Origin: DASRZM01 sp035686365
Lineage (GTDB): Bacteria; Pseudomonadota; Gammaproteobacteria; Xanthomonadales; Xanthomonadaceae
DNA length: 5,065 nt
Direction: 5' to 3'
Assembly (NCBI GenBank): GCA_035686365.1
Contig: DASRZM010000041.1
Span: 1 to 5,065 of the forward strand
Made by a program: the position numbers and the translations under genes. Shown piece after piece: positions 1 to 5,065 of the stretch. The notes under the pieces are model-generated. The model did not search any database and was not told where the DNA came from. It was given only the letters and a program-made list of their open reading frames with translations. Every line of letters begins with the position of its first letter. Position 1 is the first letter of the stretch.

Positions 1-664
<664 letters not shown>

Positions 665-700
665 GGTTCGTTACCTTTTCTCGATGCGTGTTCGGGACAT

Positions 701-725
701 TCCCGGCCGCGGGCGGCGGCCGGGA
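701..725 (-). promoter_or_regulatory. Intercistronic hairpin between groES and groEL
   Basis: A perfect 10-bp inverted repeat (TCCCGGCCGC, 5-base loop, GCGGCCGGGA) sits in the 83-base gap between the groES stop and the groEL start. In the mRNA it lies about 22 bases after the groES stop and about 36 before the groEL start, leaving the groEL ribosome site (674-679) free. No U-run follows it, so it does not look like an intrinsic terminator. A hairpin in this gap is known in Agrobacterium groESL, where the mRNA is cleaved there during heat shock. A processing or stability role here is inference. Confidence 0.6.
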
Positions 726-747
726 TCTGCGGATGTGGGTGCGGCCC

Positions 748-1041
748 TTATTCGAAGATCGCGAAGATGTCGTCTTCGCGGACCACCAGGTACTCGGTGC
801 CATTGAGCTTGACTTCGGTGCCGCTGTACTTGCCGAACAGCACCTTGTCGCCGGGCTTGACCTTCAGCGCACGGACCTCGCCGCTGTCGAGCAGCTTGCC
901 CTCGCCGATGGCCACGACCTCGCCCTTGATCGGCTTCTCGGCCGCGGTGTCAGGAATGACGATGCCGCCTGCGGACAGACGCTCTTCTTCCATCCGCTTG
1001 ATGACCACGCGATCGTGGAGCGGCTTCAGGTTCAGACTCAT
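748..1041 (-). CDS. groES: 10-kDa co-chaperonin GroES
   Basis: GroES is the heptameric lid that caps the GroEL folding chamber in the cytosol. The 97-residue protein has the full family length: MSLNLKPLHDRVVIKR at the N-terminus, the mobile loop at about 17-35 with the GroEL-contacting hydrophobic triplet Ile-Val-Ile at 27-29 (in SAGGIVIP), the GEVVAIGEG strand, VKPGDKVLFGKYSGTEVKL, and a C-terminal EDDIFAIFE. The start is ATG at 1041-1039, chosen because a GAGGGAA ribosome site lies at 1054-1048 and the family N-terminus begins there. The frame stays open to an ATG at 1176, but that extension would cover the promoter and the CIRCE-like operator. The gene is first in the operon, followed by groEL after 83 bases, and is probably repressed by HrcA. 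Confidence 0.98.
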   Translation of the reverse strand: MSLNLKPLHDRVVIKRMEEERLSAGGIVIPDTAAEKPIKGEVVAIGEGKLLDSGEVRALKVKPGDKVLFGKYSGTEVKLNGTEYLVVREDDIFAIFE

Positions 1042-1047
1042 GTTACG

Positions 1048-1054
1048 TTCCCTC
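1048..1054 (-). promoter_or_regulatory. Ribosome binding site of groES
   Basis: Read on the minus strand this is GAGGGAA, with six bases between it and the ATG at 1041. It fixes the groES start at 1041 rather than the upstream in-frame ATG at 1176. Confidence 0.8.
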
Positions 1055-1090
1055 ACAAGTCGTTGATTGGGTGGATGTTCGAGTGCCTTG

Positions 1091-1117
1091 TCAGCACTCA
1101 CGGTAGGTGAGTGCCAA
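1091..1117 (-). promoter_or_regulatory. CIRCE-like operator (HrcA binding site) of groES-groEL
   Basis: Plus-strand arms TCAGCACTC (1091-1099) and GAGTGCCAA (1109-1117) are separated by exactly nine bases. The CIRCE consensus is TTAGCACTC-N9-GAGTGCTAA, so each arm differs from it by one base. CIRCE is bound by the heat-shock repressor HrcA, and this element in front of groES is its classic position. It starts at the edge of the proposed -10 box (1118-1123) and covers the expected transcription start, as expected for a repressor site. The arms pair at seven of nine positions. Whether the organism encodes HrcA cannot be seen here. Confidence 0.9.
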
Positions 1118-1147
1118 ATGATAGCGCGCAGCCGGCCCCGGTGTGAA
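1118..1147 (-). promoter_or_regulatory. Sigma70-type promoter of groES-groEL
   Basis: On the minus strand, TTCACA (1147-1142) and TATCAT (1123-1118) are 18 bases apart. Each differs from the consensus TTGACA/TATAAT by one base. The predicted start near 1111 falls inside the CIRCE-like element and gives a leader of about 70 bases. Promoter and operator position support each other. A vegetative promoter blocked by HrcA is the inferred mode of control. Confidence 0.7.
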
Positions 1148-1226
1148 CAGGGCATGGCGTCGCGGGTGTCTCCCAAGTGGGGGCGTCCACGGGGGATTCA
1201 AGGGGTTTCCGTGGCTCCCCACCCCG

Positions 1227-1252
1227 ACCCCTCTGCCGGGGGGAGAGGGGCT
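1227..1252. repeat. Palindromic intergenic repeat (REP-like), CCCCTCT...AGAGGGG
   Basis: Arms CCCCTCT (1228-1234) and AGAGGGG (1244-1250) flank a nine-base GC-rich loop. The flanks (a run of CCCCACCCCGA before, CT after) match the style of a dispersed palindrome that I recall as frequent between genes in Xanthomonadaceae and other high-GC proteobacteria. The hairpin is seen directly. Membership of a dispersed family is from memory and needs a copy count in the genome. Confidence 0.55.
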
Positions 1253-1308
1253 GGACCGCGGACTGCTCCTGCCTCGGTCCCGGGAGGGCGCGGCAGCCGC
1301 GACCCCGG

Positions 1309-1337
1309 ATGACAGGGGCGGCGTGGCGGGCTAGGCT
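1309..1337 (+). promoter_or_regulatory. Candidate sigma70 promoter for cutA-dsbD operon
   Basis: ATGACA (1309-1314, five of six to TTGACA) and TAGGCT (1332-1337, which keeps the first, second and last bases of TATAAT) are 17 bases apart. This would start transcription near 1344, about 29 bases before the cutA ATG. It is the best match in the spacer, but in GC-rich DNA such a match is only suggestive. Confidence 0.4.
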
Positions 1338-1372
1338 GCCCGGCTTCCTGTCCTGGCCACCTGCGCCGTGCC

Positions 1373-1699
1373 ATGTCCGAACTGCTGGTCCTGAGCACCT
1401 GTCCCGACCGCGAGAGCGCCGAGCGCATCGCCCTGGCGCTGGTCGGGCAGCGGCTGGCGGCCTGCGTCAACCTGGTGCCCGGTCTGACTTCGATCTACCG
1501 CTGGAAGGGGTCGGTCGAGCGCGCCGGGGAGGTGCTGCTGCTGGTCAAGACCACGCGCGCGCGCCTGCCGGCCGTGCAGGAGGCGCTCGTGGCCGCACAC
1601 CCGTACGAACTCCCGGAGGTGGTTGCGGTCGAAGTGGCCGGCGGGCTGCCGGGCTACCTGGCGTGGCTGCGCGCCGAAACCGACCCCGCCGAGGACTGA
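1373..1699 (+). CDS. cutA: Divalent-cation tolerance protein CutA
   Basis: CutA is a small trimeric ferredoxin-like-fold protein linked to tolerance of copper and other divalent metals; its biochemical role is still unclear. The 108-residue product has the usual family length and landmarks: STCPDRESAERIA near the N-terminus, QRLAACVNLVPGLTSIYRWKG (residues 27-47, with Cys31 and Trp44), the VLLLVKTT strand, HPYELPEVVAV (His76 onward) and a terminal GYLAWL. The copper-linked Cys16 of E. coli CutA aligns with Ser8 here, while Cys10 lies two residues on. No signal peptide is seen, so it is probably cytosolic. The ATG at 1373 has no clear Shine-Dalgarno sequence. It begins where the family begins, and no better in-frame start was noticed. 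It is the first gene of the operon, and dsbD follows after seven bases. The same cutA-dsbD adjacency occurs in E. coli. Confidence 0.95.
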   Translation: MSELLVLSTCPDRESAERIALALVGQRLAACVNLVPGLTSIYRWKGSVERAGEVLLLVKTTRARLPAVQEALVAAHPYELPEVVAVEVAGGLPGYLAWLRAETDPAED

Positions 1700-1706
1700 T
1701 CCGCCG

Positions 1707-3986
1707 ATGCTCCGATCCCTGCCGGCGCTGCTTGCGCTGCTGACCCTCCTGGCGCCGAGCCCCGCACCGGCGATCGACGAAGCCGACCTGCTCCCGGTGG
1801 AGGAGGCCTTCGCACTGCGCGCCGAAGCGGTCACGCGCGAGCGCATCGAGCTGACCTGGCAGGTCGCCGAAGGCTACTACCTGTACCGGCACCGGATCTC
1901 GGCGGCCGTCGTCGCGGGCGGATTCAAGACCCACGCGCTGGAGCTGCCGCCCGGCCTGGCCAAGCACGACGAGTTCTTCGGCGACGTGGAAACCTACCGC
2001 GGCCGCGTCACCGCCGTGCAGACCGGCGCCGCGGCCGACGATGCCGACACCCTGACCCTGGCGGTCAAGTATCAGGGCTGCGCCGATGTGGGCGTGTGCT
2101 ACCCGCCGCATACCCAGCGCATCGAGGTGGCATTGCCGGCGCGCGCGGACGTAGCGACGGTGGTGGTGGCGCCGGACTTCACGCAGTTGGTTGGCGGCAA
2201 GCCGGCCCCGGTCTCGGCTGGCCCCGGCCCGCTGGTGGAGGCCCTGCCGCTGCCCCCGGAGGAAGCCTTCGGCCTGGAAGCCATCGCCGCCTCGCCGATC
2301 GAGCTGCTGCTGCGTTTCACGCCGGCGCCGGGCTACTACCTGTATCGCGACCGCTCCAGCTTCGCGGTGGTCGAGGGCGGCGACGGGATCGCGCTGGCCC
2401 AGCCGCAGTGGCCGGCGGGCGTGGAGCACGTGGACGAGCACTTTGGCGAGGTCATCGTCTACTTCGACCAGGTCGAGCTGCCGCTGCCGCTGATCCGCGA
2501 GGACGCCGGCCAGCCGCGCGAGCTGCTGCTAGAGGTCACCTTCCAGGGTTGCCAGGACGAGGGCATCTGCTACCCGCCCATGACCCGCTCGCTGCGGCTG
2601 GCGCTGCCGGCGGCAACGCCCGAACAGCTGGCCCAATCGCAGCAGAGTGCAGCCGCGCCGCCCGGAGACCTGGGCGCGGCGCTGGCCGAGGACTCGCGAC
2701 TGGCCGCGGCCCTGGCCGGACCCAACCGGCTGTGGACGCTGCTGACCTTCTTCGGGTTCGGCCTGCTGCTGGCCTTCACCCCGTGCGTGTTCCCGATGAT
2801 CCCGATCCTGTCGGGCATCATCGCCGGCGCGCACGTGACCTCGCCGCGACGTGCGTTCGTCCTGTCGGTGGTGTACGTGCTGTCCGCGGCGGTGGTGTTC
2901 ACCATCGCCGGCGTGGTGGCCGGGCTGGCCGGCCAGAACCTGCAGGCGCTGTTCCAGCAGCCGTGGATCCTCACCGCGTTCGCCCTGGTGTTCGTGGCGC
3001 TGGCGTTCTCGATGTTCGGCTTCTACGAACTGCAGCTGCCGACCGGGCTGCAGACGCGGCTGAACCAGTGGGCCAATCGCCAGCGCGCCGGTTCGCTGCT
3101 GGGCGTGGCGGTGATGGGCGTGCTCTCGGCACTGATCGTGGGGCCCTGCGTGGCGCCACCGCTGGCCGCGGCCGTGCTCTACATCGCGCAATCGCGCGAT
3201 CCGGTGCTGGGCGGCCTGGCGCTGTTCGCACTGGCGCTGGGCATGGGCGCGCCGCTGGTGGCCTTCGGCACCGCGGCCGGCAAGCTGCTGCCGCGCGCCG
3301 GCGCCTGGATGGACGCGACCAAGCGGGTGTTCGGCGTCATCTTCCTGGGGCTGGCGGTGTGGATGCTCGAGCGCTTCCTGGCTCCGGTCTGGATCATGCT
3401 GATGGCCGGCGCGCTGGCGATCGGCTGCGCGGTCTACCTGGGTGCACTGGACCGCCTGCCCGAGTCCGCCTCGGGCTGGCGCCGACTGTGGAAAGCCCTG
3501 GGCGTGATGCTGCTGCTGGTGGGCATGATCGAACTGGTCGGCGCGCTCGGCGGCGGCCGCGACTACCTGGCGCCGCTCAAGGGCGTGTTCGGCGGACCCG
3601 GTGCACACGAGCAGGAGCTGCCGTTCCGTACCGTCAAGTCCACGGCCGACCTGGATGCGGCGATCGCAGCGGCCAATGCCGCCGGCCAGCCGGTGCTGCT
3701 GGACTTCTATGCCGACTGGTGCGTGGCCTGCAAGGAGATGGACAAGTACACCTTCCCGGACCCGGACGTCCACGCCGCGCTCGAGCAGCACGTCCTGCTC
3801 AAGGCCGACGTCACCGCCAACGACGCACTCGACCAGGCGCTGATGCGGCGCTTCGGCATCGTCGGCCCGCCGGCCACCGTGTTCTTCGGTCTGGACGGCG
3901 AGGAGATCCGCCGGCTGCGCCTGATCGGCTTCGAGCCGGCGACCGGGTTCGCCGCCCGCGCACGGCAGTCGCGGGCGCAACCATGA
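1707..3986 (+). CDS. dsbD: Thiol:disulfide interchange protein DsbD with two N-terminal alpha domains
   Basis: DsbD is an inner-membrane reductase that carries electrons from cytoplasmic thioredoxin to periplasmic thiol proteins. The 759-residue product has: a signal peptide (about 1-22, ending in APSPAPA); a first alpha domain (about 23-145) with GYYLYR, cap loop DEFFG (88-92) and the pair Cys125/Cys131 in YQGCADVGVCYPP; a second alpha domain (about 175-305) with GYYLYR, cap loop DEHFG (243-247) and Cys282/Cys288 in FQGCQDEGICYPP; a beta domain of about eight membrane segments (about 343-614) with Cys360 in FTPCVFP and Cys481 in VGPCVAPP; and a periplasmic thioredoxin-like gamma domain with WCVAC (Cys672, Cys675). 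E. coli DsbD is about 565 residues with one alpha domain; the extra copy explains the length. The start at 1707 is chosen because the signal peptide begins there and a GAGGA site lies at 1691-1695. An in-frame ATG at 1623 would overlap cutA. The stop overlaps the next start as ATGA. Confidence 0.97.
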   Translation: MLRSLPALLALLTLLAPSPAPAIDEADLLPVEEAFALRAEAVTRERIELTWQVAEGYYLYRHRISAAVVAGGFKTHALELPPGLAKHDEFFGDVETYRGRVTAVQTGAAADDADTLTLAVKYQGCADVGVCYPPHTQRIEVALPARADVATVVVAPDFTQLVGGKPAPVSAGPGPLVEALPLPPEEAFGLEAIAASPIELLLRFTPAPGYYLYRDRSSFAVVEGGDGIALAQPQWPAGVEHVDEHFGEVIVYFDQVELPLPLIREDAGQPRELLLEVTFQGCQDEGICYPPMTRSLRLALPAATPEQLAQSQQSAAAPPGDLGAALAEDSRLAAALAGPNRLWTLLTFFGFGLLLAFTPCVFPMIPILSGIIAGAHVTSPRRAFVLSVVYVLSAAVVFTIAGVVAGLAGQNLQALFQQPWILTAFALVFVALAFSMFGFYELQLPTGLQTRLNQWANRQRAGSLLGVAVMGVLSALIVGPCVAPPLAAAVLYIAQSRDPVLGGLALFALALGMGAPLVAFGTAAGKLLPRAGAWMDATKRVFGVIFLGLAVWMLERFLAPVWIMLMAGALAIGCAVYLGALDRLPESASGWRRLWKALGVMLLLVGMIELVGALGGGRDYLAPLKGVFGGPGAHEQELPFRTVKSTADLDAAIAAANAAGQPVLLDFYADWCVACKEMDKYTFPDPDVHAALEQHVLLKADVTANDALDQALMRRFGIVGPPATVFFGLDGEEIRRLRLIGFEPATGFAARARQSRAQP

Positions 3987-4519
3987 AGCGCGAGTTCGTC
4001 CTGATCCTGGTCGTGGCGCTGGCCGCGGCCGTGCTGGGGCTGGCGGCCGGATGGCTGGCGCGCGCTCCGGCGCCGCTGCCCTCGGGCGGACCGCCGCCGA
4101 CGCTGCAGCCGGGCGATCGGGCGCCAGCCATCGAGCTGCCGGACCTCGATGGCGAGATGCAGGCGCTGGACCAGTGGCGCGGCCGTCCGCTGCTGGTCAA
4201 TTTCTGGGCGAGCTGGTGTGCGCCGTGCATCGAGGAGATGCCGCTGCTCGATGCCCTGGCCCGTGGCGGCAAGGTGCAGGTGGTGGGCATCGCGCTGGAC
4301 GAGCCCGGGGCCGTGAACGCCTTTCTCGCCGCCACCCCGGTGTCCTACCCGATCCTGCTCGATCGTCCGGCCGCCGACGACGCCTCGGTGCGGCTGGGCA
4401 ACGCGCGTGGGGTGCTGCCCTACAGCGTGCTGATCCACGCCGACGGCCGGGTCGTGGATACCCACCTGGGCCCGTTCGACGCGCGCGCGCTCGCGGACTT
4501 CGCCGGGCAGGCTCGCTGA
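3983..4519 (+). CDS. TlpA-like membrane-anchored periplasmic thioredoxin
   Basis: This is a thiol-disulfide oxidoreductase of the TlpA/ResA/CcmG group, 178 residues long. An uncleaved N-terminal membrane anchor is likely (about 5-27, a hydrophobic Val/Leu/Ala run after MKRE). There is no lipobox cysteine. A Pro/Gly-rich linker (about 28-42) leads to PGDRAPAIELPDLDG, then the active site FWASWCAPC (Cys79 and Cys82) and the cis-proline loop GVLPYSVL (Pro146). The usual CcmG wording around the cis-proline (GVPET) is absent, so a general TlpA-type reductase fits better than the cytochrome c maturation protein. The ATG overlaps the dsbD stop by four bases and has no strong ribosome site of its own, which suggests translational coupling to DsbD. 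DsbD's gamma or alpha domains are therefore the likely electron source. The physiological substrate cannot be told from the sequence. Confidence 0.92.
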   Translation: MKREFVLILVVALAAAVLGLAAGWLARAPAPLPSGGPPPTLQPGDRAPAIELPDLDGEMQALDQWRGRPLLVNFWASWCAPCIEEMPLLDALARGGKVQVVGIALDEPGAVNAFLAATPVSYPILLDRPAADDASVRLGNARGVLPYSVLIHADGRVVDTHLGPFDARALADFAGQAR

Positions 4520-4540
4520 GACGCCCGGTCATGCCAAGGG

Positions 4541-4564
4541 AACCTCTGAACCAGTTCAGAGGTT
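4541..4564. repeat. Perfect 11-bp inverted repeat downstream of the dsbD operon
   Basis: AACCTCTGAAC (4541-4551) and GTTCAGAGGTT (4554-4564) are exact complements with two bases between them, so the hairpin would close with a four-base loop. GGG before (4538-4540) and CCC after (4567-4569) can extend the stem across a two-base bulge. It starts 22 bases after the stop of the tlpA-like gene. Neither strand has a T-run after the stem, so it is not a standard intrinsic terminator. It may act in 3'-end protection or be a copy of a dispersed repeat; both are inference. Confidence 0.75.
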
Positions 4565-4647
4565 CGCCCGCGGACCCGGTAATTCCGGACGAGCCCGGGG
4601 TGGACTGGCCCCAGACCTTCCCTGAATGGCTGCGAACGTCGCCGATC

Positions 4648-4676
4648 TGGACAGCAAACGACCGATCGCGGACACT
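4648..4676 (+). promoter_or_regulatory. Weak candidate promoter for aroQ
   Basis: TGGACA (4648-4653, five of six to TTGACA) is followed after 17 bases by GACACT (4671-4676, three of six to TATAAT, keeping the second, fourth and last bases). It is well placed for aroQ, with a leader of about 23 bases, but the -10 match is poor. Confidence 0.25.
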
Positions 4677-4690
4677 ACGCGCCCGGCATC

Positions 4691-4697
4691 GGGGGAG
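4691..4697 (+). promoter_or_regulatory. Ribosome binding site of aroQ
   Basis: GGGGGAG lies eight bases before the GTG at 4706. The spacing decides for GTG over the in-frame TTG at 4700, which would leave only two bases. Confidence 0.75.
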
Positions 4698-4705
4698 CTT
4701 TGGAC

Positions 4706-5065
4706 GTGGCACGCCTGCTGGTCCTGCACGGTCCCAATCTGAATCTGCTGGGCAGCCGCGAGCCGGAGCTGTACGGCCGCGACACCCTGGCCGACATCGA
4801 TGCCGAGCTGCGCGCGCAGGCTCGCCAGGCCGGGCACGAGCTGGAGTGCTTCCAGAGCAATGCCGAGCACGCCCTGGTCGAGCGCGTGCAGGCGGCCGCC
4901 GGCGACGGCACCGCCTTCGTGCTACTGAACCCGGCCGCCTTCACCCACACCAGCGTGGCCCTGCGCGATGCGCTGGCCGCCACCCGCCTGCCCTTCATCG
5001 AGGTGCACCTGTCCAACCCGCACGCGCGCGAGCCGTTCCGCCGCCAGTCCTATTTCTCGGACCTG
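4706..5065 (+). CDS. aroQ: Type II 3-dehydroquinate dehydratase AroQ (C-terminus outside window)
   Basis: AroQ removes water from 3-dehydroquinate to give 3-dehydroshikimate, the third step of the cytosolic shikimate pathway; type II enzymes are dodecamers. The visible 120 residues (of about 145-150 usual) begin, with GTG read as Met, MARLLVLHGPNLNLLGSREP and keep the type II catalytic set at the same numbers as in M. tuberculosis: Tyr23 in the lid (ELYG; Tyr24 there), Arg18 (Arg19 there), Asn75 in LLNPAAFTHTS, His101 in EVHLSNPHAREPF, and Arg112. QSNAEH (50-55) is also typical. The Phe at NPAAF, where many family members have Tyr, is as I recall from Xanthomonas AroQ. The start is GTG, chosen on the ribosome site at 4691-4697 and the family N-terminus. 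In Xanthomonas-type genomes accB and accC usually follow, beyond the window. Confidence 0.97.
   Translation, partial: MARLLVLHGPNLNLLGSREPELYGRDTLADIDAELRAQARQAGHELECFQSNAEHALVERVQAAAGDGTAFVLLNPAAFTHTSVALRDALAATRLPFIEVHLSNPHAREPFRRQSYFSDL

Larger units (their letters stand above)
1148..1372. other. Non-coding divergent spacer between groES and cutA
   Basis: This GC-rich spacer separates the minus-strand chaperonin promoter from the plus-strand cutA operon. Open frames across it lack ribosome sites and recognisable protein wording. It contains the palindrome at 1227-1252, a smaller GC-rich stem CGCGGC-A-GCCGCG (1289-1301) that could extend by three G-C pairs, and a candidate cutA promoter (1309-1337). 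No RNA gene was recognised. Confidence 0.6.
4520..4705. other. Non-coding spacer between tlpA-like gene and aroQ
   Basis: This 186-base spacer holds the inverted repeat at 4541-4564, a weak promoter-like pair (4648-4676) and the aroQ ribosome site. It is long compared with the tight packing upstream, which suggests that aroQ has its own expression signals. A 38-codon frame from ATG 4626 runs into aroQ in another frame and is not supported. Confidence 0.6.

Noticed and set aside
1042..1176. Extended groES start at ATG 1176
   Set aside because: The extension covers the promoter and the CIRCE-like operator, and the family N-terminus and a good ribosome site lie at 1041.
1289..1301. Small palindrome CGCGGC-A-GCCGCG as a regulatory site
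   Set aside because: The one-base loop and pure GC content are likely by chance in this spacer; no known operator matches.
1623..1706. Upstream in-frame dsbD start at 1623
   Set aside because: It lies inside cutA and would bury the signal peptide that begins at 1707.
2529..3980. 483-codon minus-strand frame opposite dsbD
   Set aside because: It is antisense to the well-supported DsbD membrane and gamma domains, its translation is Gln/Arg/His-rich and low in complexity, and no ribosome site was seen.
2096..3982. Very long open frame on the plus strand that continues into the tlpA-like gene
   Set aside because: Before 3983 it runs in another frame across dsbD and reads as Arg/Gly/Ala-rich text without any family wording; long spurious frames are expected at this GC content. 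Only the part from ATG 3983 is real.
4541..4564. Inverted repeat as an intrinsic terminator
   Set aside because: The stem is good but no T-run follows on either strand, so it is listed as a repeat of unknown role.
4626..4742. Short frame of 38 codons from ATG 4626
   Set aside because: No ribosome site, no recognisable motif, and it overlaps the start of aroQ in another frame.

Overview
The window is a high-GC stretch of ordinary housekeeping genes. It most likely comes from a gammaproteobacterium of the Xanthomonadaceae/Lysobacteraceae (Xanthomonas, Lysobacter or Luteimonas relatives). The grounds are the gene order groEL-groES / cutA-dsbD-tlpA-like-aroQ, the AroQ and GroEL wording, an apparent HrcA/CIRCE operator in front of groES, and a CCCCTCT...AGAGGGG intergenic palindrome of a type common in that family. 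The assignment is from remembered gene content and was not tested by a search.

Layout. On the minus strand, positions 1-664 hold the first 221 residues of groEL (the rest lies beyond the left edge). It is preceded by groES (748-1041) and an 83-base intercistronic gap that contains a perfect 10-bp hairpin. Upstream of groES is a sigma70-type promoter (1118-1147) overlapped by a CIRCE-like operator (1091-1117). From about 1150 to 1372 the divergent spacer is non-coding, with GC-rich palindromes and one plausible promoter for the plus-strand operon. On the plus strand follow cutA (1373-1699), dsbD (1707-3986) and a TlpA-like membrane-anchored thioredoxin (3983-4519). They are packed with a 7-base gap and a 4-base ATGA overlap, so they are probably one transcript. 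A 186-base spacer (4520-4705) with an 11-bp perfect inverted repeat leads to aroQ (4706 to the right edge, 120 residues, C-terminus missing).

How the genes work together. GroES and GroEL form the cytosolic chaperonin, here apparently repressed by HrcA. DsbD moves electrons from cytoplasmic thioredoxin across the inner membrane to periplasmic thiol proteins. The TlpA-like protein is a natural periplasmic client or partner of DsbD. CutA, a divalent-metal tolerance protein, is a frequent neighbour of dsbD: in E. coli cutA and dsbD are adjacent and lie near groSL. AroQ is the third enzyme of the shikimate pathway and is unrelated in function.

No new system is evident. The points most worth a second look are the duplicated periplasmic alpha domain of DsbD, with a Phe-to-His difference in the cap loop of the second copy; three alternating GAGTGC/GCACTC half-sites at the groES operator; the groES-groEL intercistronic hairpin; and the inverted repeat before aroQ.
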